From Pseudanabaena sp. FACHB-2040 (GTDB taxonomy: Bacteria; Cyanobacteriota; Cyanobacteriia; Phormidesmidales; Phormidesmidaceae): a stretch of DNA of 64,000 bases. The stretch lies in assembly GCF_014696715.1 (NCBI RefSeq), contig NZ_JACJQO010000022.1, positions 62,001 through 126,000 of the forward strand. Reading direction: 5' to 3'. Below the pieces are notes generated by a model. The model worked only from the letters and a program-made list of their open reading frames with translations, did not search any database and had not been told where the DNA came from. Shown here one piece after another: positions 18,447 to 27,363 of the stretch; position 1 is the stretch's first letter, and each line of letters starts with the position of its first letter. A program made the position numbers and the translations under genes.

Positions 18447-19376
18447 ATGGTCACCGAGTTAGCAATTCTCTATTCACCTCAGTTTTTAGAGCACGACACG
18501 GGGCAGTACCATCCTGAGAATGCAGGACGGCTCAAAGCCGTAGTGTCGGCCATCAAGGCAGCAAGCTGGGCAGATCATCTGGACTGGCGAGAGCCAACTC
18601 CGCCTTCCCAGCGGGATATTTTGCCCCTGGTTTTACAGTTGCACAACCCCAAGTATGTTGAAGCCCTGCAGCACTTGGCTGCTAAAGGCGGGGGCCACAT
18701 TGATGGCGATACGCCTGTGTCGGCCCGCAGCTATGACATAGCGCTGCTGGCGGTGAGTGCCTGGCTAGACGGGGTAGATTACGTACTGAAAACGAGCAAC
18801 TCAGCCTTTGTGCTGGCCCGCCCTCCTGGACACCATGCTGAACGAGATTATGGCATGGGGTTTTGCCTGTTGAGCAATTGTGCGATCGCAGCTCACTATG
18901 CCCTAAGTCAGCCAGGCATTCGGCGAGTTGCTATTCTCGACTGGGATGTTCATCACGGTAATGGCACTCAGCACCTGGTGCAAAGCAACCCTAATATTGC
19001 CTTTTGCTCGCTGCACCAGTCGCCCTGCTACCCTGGCACTGGAGCGGCGAGCGAGCGGGGCATGCACAACAACGTGCTGAACGTACCCATGCCATCGGGC
19101 AGCATCGGGGCAGACTACCTGGCCCAGTTTGAGGCAGAGGTCATGCCCTTTTTGCAGCAGTTTCAGCCAGACCTGCTGATTGTCAGCGCTGGGTATGATG
19201 CTAATCATGCTGATCCCCTGGCCAATATTTCCCTCCAGCCCCAGGACTATGGGCTGTTTACTCAGCATTGCCTGACGCTGACGCCCAAGATTTTGTTTGG
19301 CTTGGAAGGGGGCTACGACTACACAGCTCTGAGCCAGTCGGTGCTGGCAACCCTAGAGGCTCGGTTGATGGCTTAA
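18447..19376 (+). CDS. Histone deacetylase-like (arginase/deacetylase superfamily) amidohydrolase
   Basis: The 309-residue protein from ATG 18447 (a TTG at 18426 is also in frame) has all the zinc-deacetylase hallmarks. These are the His129-His130 pair in PPGHHAERDYGMGFC, the zinc ligands Asp167 and His169 in LDWDVHHGNGTQ, Asp256 in YDANHADPLA, and the transition-state tyrosine 290 in EGGYDYTAL. Bacterial members remove acetyl groups from polyamines, acetoin-related substrates or proteins. The substrate here is unknown. The gene stands alone and is followed by a short region with an imperfect inverted repeat around 19407-19438. Confidence 0.93.
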   Translation: MVTELAILYSPQFLEHDTGQYHPENAGRLKAVVSAIKAASWADHLDWREPTPPSQRDILPLVLQLHNPKYVEALQHLAAKGGGHIDGDTPVSARSYDIALLAVSAWLDGVDYVLKTSNSAFVLARPPGHHAERDYGMGFCLLSNCAIAAHYALSQPGIRRVAILDWDVHHGNGTQHLVQSNPNIAFCSLHQSPCYPGTGAASERGMHNNVLNVPMPSGSIGADYLAQFEAEVMPFLQQFQPDLLIVSAGYDANHADPLANISLQPQDYGLFTQHCLTLTPKILFGLEGGYDYTALSQSVLATLEARLMA

Positions 19377-19550
19377 AGGCTAGTTTCGGAGCATTGGCTT
19401 CATGAGGTGTTGGTCGCGCTGCGCCTGACGCCAACCTACGGAGCTTTACTAGTGAATCCGGTGCATAGCTTAAGAATTCTGCTTTTTGTGACATTTTCCT
19501 GAACTGACCGTCAGAATTGAGCCAATAATGCTCTTTCTGAGGCGGTTCCA

Positions 19551-20210
19551 ATGGTCGATAACACTGCGGTTCAGGTCCTGCAAGGGATTCTACATGCCTA
19601 CGTGCAGCGGTTTGCACCTGGGTTAAGCGGGGACGATCTGCTCAGCACGATTGAGGCCATCATTCCCCTGGTATTCGATGGCAGCGTGACCAAAGCTGAG
19701 GCGCTGATACTGGTGCAGCAGGTGGCCTCGGTGTTTAACCTCAGGCTAGCCCTCACTCAGAGCATTCAGCCAGAGTACCTGAAGCTGGCCCAAGAACTGG
19801 CGCTGTGTATGGCGCAAAAGCCGATGGAGGAAGCTGTCAAAGAAACCGTTGTAGCCTATATCAAAAAGTACGAACAGACCTTGGAATCAGTGGGCGAGAA
19901 CCTGATTGAATCGGCTATTGCCGCTATTGTGAAGGGCGAGGTTGAGTTTGACTGGCAAACTGAGCTGAACCTGGAGGATAAAAAGCTGCTGATTAAGCAG
20001 GTTTCCTTTAAGCTCAACATCATGCAGGCCGACCCGATCCCCTGTAAAGCCGCTCAGGAAATTGCCGCCCAGATTTATGGGGAAGTTGAGCGATTCCGCA
20101 CAGAGCGGCAGGCCGCTCTCGGCTCGACGGATATTAGCAAGGGGCTTTTAGAACCAGATAGTTTAGAGATTTCTAGTATTTGGATGGGTACTCCGCCGGA
20201 GGAAGGCTGA
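19551..20210 (+). CDS. Hypothetical helical protein (219 residues)
   Basis: The protein is predicted to be soluble and mostly alpha-helical, with many Leu/Ile/Ala-rich amphipathic segments (LLSTIEAIIPLVFDGSVTKA, LIESAIAAIVKGEVEFDW). It ends in a disordered acidic tail (SIWMGTPPEEG). I recognise no domain. It starts at ATG 19551. The neighbouring deacetylase and diguanylate cyclase genes face the same way, but spacings of about 175-185 bases make an operon uncertain. Confidence 0.7.
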   Translation: MVDNTAVQVLQGILHAYVQRFAPGLSGDDLLSTIEAIIPLVFDGSVTKAEALILVQQVASVFNLRLALTQSIQPEYLKLAQELALCMAQKPMEEAVKETVVAYIKKYEQTLESVGENLIESAIAAIVKGEVEFDWQTELNLEDKKLLIKQVSFKLNIMQADPIPCKAAQEIAAQIYGEVERFRTERQAALGSTDISKGLLEPDSLEISSIWMGTPPEEG

Positions 20211-20395
20211 GCCACGGGGAAGAAGTTGAGCAAGGTAAGACAGCCTTTAACCATTGGCTGCGGAGCTTTGTGAATCTTTATGCTGCTTGGGGAACTTTTC
20301 CTGGTTTTGGCGCTTGTTTTAGCTAAATCTTTGTAAACCGGTCGCTTAGCTTCCCTTCTCTGTGAATACTACAGGGCGGAATCGGAGGTGATGCT

Positions 20396-23300
20396 ATGTC
20401 CGAAGAAAAAGTGCCTATGACAGGGGTCGATCTGGGGCAGATACTAGAACCTCTAACACAGCTAGCGCTGCAAATAAACCGTTCTAGGAGCCTGAGCGCG
20501 GCCTTAGACGCTGCCGTGAGTACAGCCAGGGAGATGTTGGGGTGCGATCGCACTTTGGTTTACCAGTTTCTGGTAGACAGTGAAGGGGTGGTCTTATCAG
20601 AATCAGTAGAGCCAGCATTTAAGTCTATTCACGGTCAGATACTTTACGATTCCCATTTGCGATCGCAGTGGCACAGGCCCTACCAGCAGGGATATACCAG
20701 CCAGATTGAGGATACGGCAGCTAGTAACTTGGCTTCCTGCTACCTTGAGCTGCTGGCTCACCTGCAGGTTCGGGCTAACTTGGTCGTGCCGATTTTGGCC
20801 TGGCCTGATGAGCCAGGCCAGGATGTAGCTGCCGAAACCAGGCCTTCTACACCCGCATTGTGGGGGTTACTAGTCGCCCATCAGTGCCGAGGGCCGCGCC
20901 AGTGGCAGCCTCTGGAGGTGGAAACACTCAAGCACATTGCTGCCCAGTTAGGCGGAGTCGCCGCCCGCTTCAAAACGCAGTCTCAACCTGCCCGGCCAAG
21001 CTCACTGCCCTCGGTTCAGAGTCTGCCGCTCCAGGAAGAGTGGGCACCAGTGGCAAGAAAGCGCGCCCATCAAGAAACACTGCTCCAGGTGATGGCCGAT
21101 GCCTCTCACCTAGGCTTTTTCATTGTGGATAACCGCACGGACGAGATCCTGTACTTCAACCATCGTTTTTGTGAAATTTGGCATCTGGAGTCGCTAGAAG
21201 CCGACATGCTCCAGGGCAAGCTCAAAAACAACGATCTAATTCCGGCCTGCCTGCCGCTAATTGCTGATGTTCCGGCCTTTGCCGAATCTTGCCAGCCGTT
21301 GCAGAGCGAGCACAACTGCTGCACGATAGAAGACGAAATTGTCTTTACTGATGGCCGCACCATTCGCCGCTTTTCTAGCCAGATTCGCGATCGCAACAAT
21401 GCCTATTTTGGGCGGCTCTATATTTTTGAGGACATTAGCGATCGCAAGCGCCTAGAGCAGGCGCTACAGGCCTCTCAGGCTCGATTTTCTGGCATTTTGG
21501 AAATTGCCAATGATGCGATTATCTCAGTGGATGCCGAGCAGCGGATCACCCTGTTTAACCAGGGGGCCGAGAAGATCTTTGGCTACTGCTCTGCCGAAGT
21601 TTTGGGAAAGCCCTTGAGCCTACTCCTGCCAAAGCGCTTTGCGGCCTGCCACCATCGGCATGTTGATAAGTTTACGACAGCTCCCAAACGAGCCAGGAAA
21701 ATGGGCGAGCGGGGTGAAGTTTGGGGCCGACGTAAGAATGGGGCTGAGTTTCCGGCAGAAGCTTCTATTTCAAAACTAGAAATCGGGGGAGAAACCGTTT
21801 TCACGGCGATTCTGCGAGACATTAGCGATAGGAAACAGGCCGAGACAGAGTTGGCGGCTCAGCAGGCTTTTTTGAGACAAATTATTGATACGGTGCCCAG
21901 CTGCATCTTTGCCAAAGACCGCAAGGGTCGACTGCTGGTGGTAAACCAAGCCAGTGCTGACATCCACAGCTGCAAAGTTGAGGACATGCTAGGCAAACGA
22001 GAGCCTGAATTTAACTCCAACTTTGAGCCCAACCAGCTAGGTCGGTTTTTGACCATCAATCAAGAGGTCATGGCCACTCGGCAGCCCCATCAGCAGATCC
22101 AAAAAATCGTCGACTCAGCTGGGGCACTGCGCTGGTATCAAACGGTGATAAGGCCCCTGCTAGATGATCAAGATCAGGTCCAAGGCATTGTGGGCAACGC
22201 TATTGACATTACCGAGCTAAAGCAGGCAGAAGCAGCTCTAGAAGACAAGTCCCAGCGGTTAGCAGCAGTGATTGCAATTCAGCAGGAGATTGCTACCCGT
22301 AACGCTGACCTAGATAAGGTTATGGCGCTGATTGTAAAACGCGCCCAGGCTCTGACTGCAGCCGATGGGGCTGCTATTGCAACGATTGAAGCCGAGGAGC
22401 TAGTCTACCGAGCGGCGAGCGGCGTTGGGACAGCCTTGGTAGGGTCACGGCTGAAGTTGGCGGATAGCGTGTCTGAGGCCTGCCTTGAAACGGGCCAAAT
22501 TTTGAACTGCGATGATGTGGACGCTACCTCCCAAATAAATCTGGAAGTCTGCCGGCAGATGGGGCTGCGCTCAATGGTGGTAGTGCCTTTGCTGCACCAG
22601 GGTGAGCGCATCGGGATCTTACAAGTGTGCTCCTCAAAAGTAGCAGCGTTTACACCTCAAGACATTCAGACTCTGCACCTGACGGCTGGATTTTTGGCAG
22701 CTACCCTGCGGTTGGCCTCGGAATTTGAAGCCAAGAACCACCTGCTGGCCGCGCTGCAGGACAGCGAGACTCGCTACCGCTCGGTGGTGGATGCGTTGGC
22801 TGAGGGCATTGTCTTGCAGCAGGCAGATGGCCAGATTATGGCGTGTAACGCTAGCGCAGAGGAGATTTTGGGCCTAACTACTAGCCAGATGATAGGGCGA
22901 ACTTCAGTCGATCCTCACTGGCAAACTATTCGTGAAGATGGCTCCCCGTTTCCGGGCGAGGAGCATCCGGCAATGGTCACCCTCCGCACAGGAAAACCTC
23001 AGTTTGGGGTCGTCATGGGGGTACACAAGCCAGACGGTCTCACCTGGATCTCGATTAATTCTCAGCCCCTATTTCACGCTGATCAGCCTCTACCCTATGC
23101 GGTGGTCACCTCTTTTGCCGATATCACGGCACTCAAGCGCAATGAGCAAATCCTGCGCCAGCAGACAGAGCGGGAGCAGATGAGCCATGCGATCGCACAA
23201 AGTATCCGCCAGTCCCTCGATCTTGATCAGGTGCTCAGCACGACCGTTGAAGAGGTGCGCCGCTTCCTTAAAACTGACCGAGTGATTATCTACCGCTTTA

Positions 23301-24202
23301 ATCCAGACTGGAGCGGGGTGGTCGTGACCGAGTCGGTGGCGGCGGGATGGCTGCCAATTCTCAACACGTCTATTACAGACACTCACCTTGTTGAAAGACA
23401 GGAGCAACTTTACGCGGCTCAGCAGGTTCAAACGGCAGCAGATATATACACCGCCGGGTTGACCCCTTGCTATTTGGAACTGCTAGAGCGGTTTCAAGTA
23501 CGAGCCAAGCTGGTGGTGCCGATTTGGCAAGACTCTAAATTATGGGGGCTGCTCATTGCCCATCACTGTCAGGGGCCACGCCAATGGCAATCTCTAGAAA
23601 CTGATCTGTTGGTGCAGCTAACCACTCAGGTTGCGATCGCAATTCAGCAGTCAGAACTGTACCAGCGGCTGCAGGCTGCCAACCGCGAACTCGATCAGCT
23701 CTCGACTACCGACGCCCTGACCCAAATTGCCAACCGTCGCCGCTTTGATGCCTATCTTGGACAGGAATGCCAGCGGCTGCAGTCAGACACGACGCTAACC
23801 CTAATTTTGTGCGACGTTGACTATTTCAAACCCTATAACGACACCTACGGCCATTTGGCAGGAGATCATTGTCTAGCTGAAGTAGCACAGGTAATTCAGG
23901 CCGCTGTCGGACGACCGAGCGATCTGGCCGCTCGCTATGGAGGCGAAGAATTTGCGATTGTCTTACCCAACACCCGTCGCGCTGGCGCAGTCCATATTGT
24001 TAACCAAATTCGCCATATGCTCGAAAGCCTGCAGCTGCCCCATGCCGGATCTCAAGTCAGCGATCATGTGACCTTGAGCTTTGGGGTTGCGATCGCAGCG
24101 CTTCCCACCACGCCTCAAGCCTTAATTGACTGTGCCGATCAGGCTCTTTATCAGGCTAAGGCTCAGGGCCGCGATCGCTACTGCATTGTGAACAACGCTT
24201 AG
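20396..24202 (+). CDS. Multi-sensor diguanylate cyclase (GAF-PAS3-GAF-PAS-GAF-GGDEF)
   Basis: This 1268-residue soluble signalling protein starts at ATG 20396 behind GGAGGT. Approximate domains are GAF 30-190, PAS 225-345, PAS 355-475, PAS 485-610, GAF 620-775, PAS 785-905, GAF 925-1095 and GGDEF 1110-1265. The cyclase site is intact (GGEEF, residues 1182-1186) and the inhibitory RxxD is present (R1173-D1176), so it should make cyclic di-GMP with product inhibition. The first and last GAF domains resemble phytochrome/cyanobacteriochrome GAFs (YRFNPDWSGVVVTESV, FQVRAKLVVPI, LWGLLIAHHC). They carry a cysteine at the chromophore position, C115 and C1025, each followed by Tyr rather than the usual His. 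Bilin binding is therefore possible but unproven. No EAL domain is present. Confidence 0.93.
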   Translation: MSEEKVPMTGVDLGQILEPLTQLALQINRSRSLSAALDAAVSTAREMLGCDRTLVYQFLVDSEGVVLSESVEPAFKSIHGQILYDSHLRSQWHRPYQQGYTSQIEDTAASNLASCYLELLAHLQVRANLVVPILAWPDEPGQDVAAETRPSTPALWGLLVAHQCRGPRQWQPLEVETLKHIAAQLGGVAARFKTQSQPARPSSLPSVQSLPLQEEWAPVARKRAHQETLLQVMADASHLGFFIVDNRTDEILYFNHRFCEIWHLESLEADMLQGKLKNNDLIPACLPLIADVPAFAESCQPLQSEHNCCTIEDEIVFTDGRTIRRFSSQIRDRNNAYFGRLYIFEDISDRKRLEQALQASQARFSGILEIANDAIISVDAEQRITLFNQGAEKIFGYCSAEVLGKPLSLLLPKRFAACHHRHVDKFTTAPKRARKMGERGEVWGRRKNGAEFPAEASISKLEIGGETVFTAILRDISDRKQAETELAAQQAFLRQIIDTVPSCIFAKDRKGRLLVVNQASADIHSCKVEDMLGKREPEFNSNFEPNQLGRFLTINQEVMATRQPHQQIQKIVDSAGALRWYQTVIRPLLDDQDQVQGIVGNAIDITELKQAEAALEDKSQRLAAVIAIQQEIATRNADLDKVMALIVKRAQALTAADGAAIATIEAEELVYRAASGVGTALVGSRLKLADSVSEACLETGQILNCDDVDATSQINLEVCRQMGLRSMVVVPLLHQGERIGILQVCSSKVAAFTPQDIQTLHLTAGFLAATLRLASEFEAKNHLLAALQDSETRYRSVVDALAEGIVLQQADGQIMACNASAEEILGLTTSQMIGRTSVDPHWQTIREDGSPFPGEEHPAMVTLRTGKPQFGVVMGVHKPDGLTWISINSQPLFHADQPLPYAVVTSFADITALKRNEQILRQQTEREQMSHAIAQSIRQSLDLDQVLSTTVEEVRRFLKTDRVIIYRFNPDWSGVVVTESVAAGWLPILNTSITDTHLVERQEQLYAAQQVQTAADIYTAGLTPCYLELLERFQVRAKLVVPIWQDSKLWGLLIAHHCQGPRQWQSLETDLLVQLTTQVAIAIQQSELYQRLQAANRELDQLSTTDALTQIANRRRFDAYLGQECQRLQSDTTLTLILCDVDYFKPYNDTYGHLAGDHCLAEVAQVIQAAVGRPSDLAARYGGEEFAIVLPNTRRAGAVHIVNQIRHMLESLQLPHAGSQVSDHVTLSFGVAIAALPTTPQALIDCADQALYQAKAQGRDRYCIVNNA

Positions 24203-24247
24203 AGCTAAACGCTCTAGCTCTCCGCAGCTTCAGATCTACGCGCTCGC

Positions 24248-25324
24248 TCACACCGGTTGGACACGGGCCTGCTTGTTCTGGAAAGCCTGGATCATGCCAT
24301 CGGTATAGGGTTTGATTAACGCCTTTTGAGAGGGCTCTAGACAGTTCAAAACCTCATCCATTAAAAGTTCATTTGCCTGTGCCGTCATCTCCCAAGGAAC
24401 CCCCACGCTTTCGAGCACCATGATGCATAAAGCAACCAGTTCTTGCTCAACAGCTTTCAAACTTCCCTGCAGCACACACAGCCATAGGTAGGCTTGAAAC
24501 ATACTAAAGTCTCGCAGGCAGGAATGCTTGATCTCTAGGTCGCTTAGTTTACCTCTGCGGCTGTAGTGGCTTGGAAAAGATTTGCACAGTCGCTTGTAAA
24601 CTGCGATTGAAATCCTTGGTACCATTGGCAGCATAAATTCAACCAAAGTGAAGGTTGGAGAATCTGGAGCATGTTTTGCTGCTGCCGCACAAATTCGCTG
24701 CCAGGGCAACGCCACCTGCTCTTCGACAAACCTGAAGTACGGCTGGATTAAAACCTGTTCTGCAGGGGTTAATTGTTCAAGCAATAAAGCATTGCTGAAG
24801 TTTATCTGCGTTGTAATAAAGCCTAGTGTCCGCCAATCCTTGGATATCATGTGCTGTTCCTGGAACTCCAATATTAAGGGTTCTAGGGTATCAGCCAATT
24901 TATCAATTTTAGGAATTCCCCAAGCCGCAAGAGAAGAGTCTCCAAAGGTTGCTAACAGCTCTGCCTTTGATGACACTGCAACTGAAGGCGAATCTTGATA
25001 AACCTCAAGCAGCTTGAGATAAATGCGGCTAGCAAATTGCGATAAGCGTACCGCCTCCATGAAATCTAAGATTTCAGGAAGCTGCTCGTAAAGGTTTTTG
25101 GTTCTAACAGATGCAAGCTTGCAGTTTTGCTCAATCAAATGTTTGTTTAATTTTCTAGCTGTCTGAGCCCGGCCGTTTTGCGAAGAGGCTTCGCGCAATT
25201 CACTGCGCATTGAAGGATCATTACCCAACGACAAAATAGAGAGATTAGGCAGGTAGCGATCAGCCCAAATATTAACTAAACGCTCAACAGTTGGAACTTG
25301 GGATAGCTGAGAACTTACTAGCAT
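24248..25324 (-). CDS. Hypothetical helical protein (358 residues)
   Basis: This soluble, helix-rich protein starts at ATG 25324 and faces the diguanylate cyclase gene, converging with only 45 bases between the ends. Sequence features are a Ser/Leu-rich N-terminus, a basic region near residue 45-60 and many amphipathic helices (QRICAAAAKHAPDSPTFTLV, QAYLWLCVLQGSLKAVEQEL). There is no signal peptide, membrane segment or catalytic motif that I recognise. Upstream lies an orphan plus-strand terminator (25416-25440), which suggests a small RNA next to this gene's start. Confidence 0.65.
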   Translation of the reverse strand: MLVSSQLSQVPTVERLVNIWADRYLPNLSILSLGNDPSMRSELREASSQNGRAQTARKLNKHLIEQNCKLASVRTKNLYEQLPEILDFMEAVRLSQFASRIYLKLLEVYQDSPSVAVSSKAELLATFGDSSLAAWGIPKIDKLADTLEPLILEFQEQHMISKDWRTLGFITTQINFSNALLLEQLTPAEQVLIQPYFRFVEEQVALPWQRICAAAAKHAPDSPTFTLVEFMLPMVPRISIAVYKRLCKSFPSHYSRRGKLSDLEIKHSCLRDFSMFQAYLWLCVLQGSLKAVEQELVALCIMVLESVGVPWEMTAQANELLMDEVLNCLEPSQKALIKPYTDGMIQAFQNKQARVQPV

Positions 25325-25349
25325 AATTAGGTCTTTCCCTATTTAGTTA

Positions 25350-25446
25350 AATTTAATGAGCTCTAAAATCAATTAGAGATAACAGCAATTCTTATTCACA
25401 TCGACTACGTACAGCAATTGCCGCAAGCTTTGCGGCAATTTTGTTA
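25350..25446 (+). ncRNA. Candidate small RNA with orphan terminator
   Basis: A plus-strand rho-independent terminator has no plus-strand gene in front of it. Stem AATTGCCGCAA (25416-25426) pairs with TTGCGGCAATT (25430-25440), loop GCT, then TTTTGTT. A smaller hairpin CTCTAA...TTAGAG (25361-25378) lies before it, and a possible -10 box (TTTAAT, 25352-25357) precedes that. Together they suggest a transcript of about 70-90 nt, divergent from the gene at 25324. There is no homology to a known sRNA that I can see. Confidence 0.35.
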
Positions 25447-25834
25447 GCTAGTCTGCTCAAACTTCAGGTTGAGTAGAGCGTGCTGTCCTAAGTTTTTAGT
25501 TGAAGCTATATTCCCCAATACGCAGTCTACGCATAGGAACCGGAAGGAACGGGAACTTTTTGATCAGTTGAGTTTGTAAAGAAATTGGGTGAGCTGGCGA
25601 TTGAACTGGGTGCAGAGGATTGCGATCGCATCTATGCCATTTTCCTGAAGAATTAATGACAGGTGGATTGACTTTTCAATAGATATACAAGAAGTAGATC
25701 TATAGCTGCAACTGTGAAGACAATGTATTGCAAGAAATGCAGTGCCGTCTTGATATTAACCGCTAAATTTAATGATGAGTACGCTTTGCTTTGCCTATCC
25801 CACGTAGGGGACTTATAACCCCCGGGCAAGTGCT
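25447..25834. other. Intergenic region, nothing recognised
   Basis: About 390 bases contain one HIP1 octamer (around 25622) and AT-rich stretches. No gene, RNA or clear repeat was found on either strand. Confidence 0.5.
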
Positions 25835-26149
25835 CTAGTCACGTAACGGTATCTCGACTAACTCTCCGCTGGGTTTCAGCAGCTTTGCATAGGTAATTGG
25901 AGCATAGCCAGGGAAACCCAGATAGATCTGATGCTCATACTCAACCTGATAAACGTAGATGAGCAGGCCGCTACCCGTAATCTCGTCCGGAGGGCCAAAG
26001 ACCTGCTCTGCTCCACTAGGCGTTAGGCTGCGGGTGAGCTCTGGCAGCATAGCCTCTACGGTAGGCAATTCAGGCTCTAGGTGTGGGACAGGTTCGCTGG
26101 CACCCAGTAGAACTAAGGCAGCAGCCAGGGATAGGGGGAGGCGATGCAT
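25835..26149 (-). CDS. Small exported protein, BamE/SmpA-like C-terminal part
   Basis: The 104-residue protein begins with a signal peptide (MHRLPLSLAAALVLLGASEP). A Pro/Glu-rich linker follows, and then a domain with FGPPDEITGSGLLIYVYQVEY, which resembles the BamE/SmpA-OmlA pattern (a start helix, FGxPD, then beta strands with aromatic residues). The start ATG at 26149 has no good ribosome-binding site. It would act in the periplasm or be released outside. The functional similarity to BamE is only a fold-level suggestion. Confidence 0.6.
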   Translation of the reverse strand: MHRLPLSLAAALVLLGASEPVPHLEPELPTVEAMLPELTRSLTPSGAEQVFGPPDEITGSGLLIYVYQVEYEHQIYLGFPGYAPITYAKLLKPSGELVEIPLRD

Positions 26150-26453
26150 AAAATCTTTTAAAGAGAATTTAGGTTAAACCTGGGTTGCAAGGCTTCTAAT
26201 GTCTTAAGTTCTACAAAACTGCATTTGAGCTCGCTGTTCGGCTTAGACGAGACACTACCAAAAAGAAGCAAGCCAGTTCAACCTTAGTTGTAAAAGCGTA
26301 ATGCGATCGCAACAGCACAGAGGAAAAGGGCACCGCCCATTACCGAAAGTTAATTAGCGTGGGTTGCGATCGCAACTCACAGACAACCCCATTTAGGCGA
26401 AAGCGCCAGCAGCAGTTTAGGCTTCGGCTAACAAATTGAGCTAGGCACAAAAA
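26150..26453. other. Intergenic region with HIP1 sites
   Basis: About 300 bases contain two HIP1 octamers (around 26303 and 26367). No open frame or RNA gene is supported. The right end borders a minus-strand terminator. Confidence 0.5.
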
Positions 26454-26474
26454 ACTCCGCCTCGAGTGCGGAGT
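26454..26474 (-). terminator. Minus-strand terminator downstream of dcd
   Basis: Arms ACTCCGC and GCGGAGT flank a seven-base loop. An A-run on the plus strand (26448-26454) gives U residues in the minus-strand transcript. Confidence 0.7.
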
Positions 26475-26527
26475 GTGGTCGCTTATCTAGCAATAATAGT
26501 GCGTTTAGGCTGGAATTTTGTGTTTTT

Positions 26528-26622
26528 GTAGGTTGGGTTAAGCGGAGCGAAACCCAACAGTTTAGTCCTTTGTTGGGTCTCGCAAGCTCGACACCAACCC
26601 ACAAAAGGGGCCTAGACAGACC
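26528..26622. repeat. Dispersed intergenic repeat, copy B
   Basis: This copy begins GTAGGTTGGGTTAAGC, has inverted AACCCAACA/TGTTGGGT arms and contains CGCAAGCTCGACACCAACC, like copy A at 8294-8390. It lies within the 3' flank of dcd. A shorter related fragment (GTAGGTTGGGTCAAGC) occurs at about 60631. Confidence 0.8.
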
Positions 26623-26657
26623 AGTACGCTTTGATTTGCCCGTCTACACTAAGAGTT

Positions 26658-27257
26658 TTATACTCGCGCTAGCGTCACCTGCTCAGGCTGGTCTTGGTAC
26701 TTGCCGCGACGGGCTTCGTAGCTGACCTGGCACTGCTCGCCTTCAAAGAAAATGAGCTGCACCACGCCTTCGTTGGCATACATGCGGCAGTCGGCGCTAG
26801 AGGAGTTGGAAAACTCCAGGGTCAGGTGACCACGCCAACCAGCTTCTGCGGGCGTGAGGTTGGCGACAATGCCACAGCGGGCATAAGTACTTTTACCAAT
26901 GCAAATAACGCTGATGTTGTCGGGCACCGAGATTCTTTCTAGCGCAACTCCCAAGCCGTAACTATGGGCTGGAAGGATAAAGTAGCTGCCGTTTTCATCG
27001 GTGCGGAGGGCGGTAGGTTCTAGGTTGTCGGGGTTGAAGTTTTTGGGATCAACCACAGTCCCAGGAATGTGGCGGAAGATGCGAAATTCAGAGGGCGACA
27101 GGCGAATGTCGTAGCCGTAGGAAGAGAGGCCGTAGCTAATCACTGGGCGCTTTACACCCAGAGTATCTAGGTCAATGTGGCGCACTAGCTTTGGCTCAAA
27201 CGGCTCAATCATGCCCTCTTGGGCCATTTGATTAATCCAGGCATCGTTTTTGATCAT
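26658..27257 (-). CDS. dcd: dCTP deaminase
   Basis: The 199-residue trimeric enzyme deaminates dCTP to dUTP, supplying the dTMP pathway. Family motifs are clear: SSYGYDIRLS (residues 45-54), GKSTYARCGI, and the catalytic TPAEAGWRGHLTLEFSNSS with Glu138. The C-terminal region (GKYQDQPEQVTLARV) matches the flap that closes over nucleotide. It starts at ATG 27257. The preceding gene on the same strand, the CobO-like protein, ends 106 bases upstream. The mono- versus bifunctional (dCTP deaminase/dUTPase) type cannot be decided with confidence by eye. Confidence 0.96.
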   Translation of the reverse strand: MIKNDAWINQMAQEGMIEPFEPKLVRHIDLDTLGVKRPVISYGLSSYGYDIRLSPSEFRIFRHIPGTVVDPKNFNPDNLEPTALRTDENGSYFILPAHSYGLGVALERISVPDNISVICIGKSTYARCGIVANLTPAEAGWRGHLTLEFSNSSSADCRMYANEGVVQLIFFEGEQCQVSYEARRGKYQDQPEQVTLARV

Positions 27258-27363
27258 GGTTTTCCCTGGCTTAGTGTGATTTGTGGGTTTAGGTTGCTTG
27301 GGTCAATCTAACCTGTTTGATTGGCCTATTAATCGCGCTGTGCTTGCCAACCTGCGGAGATTA

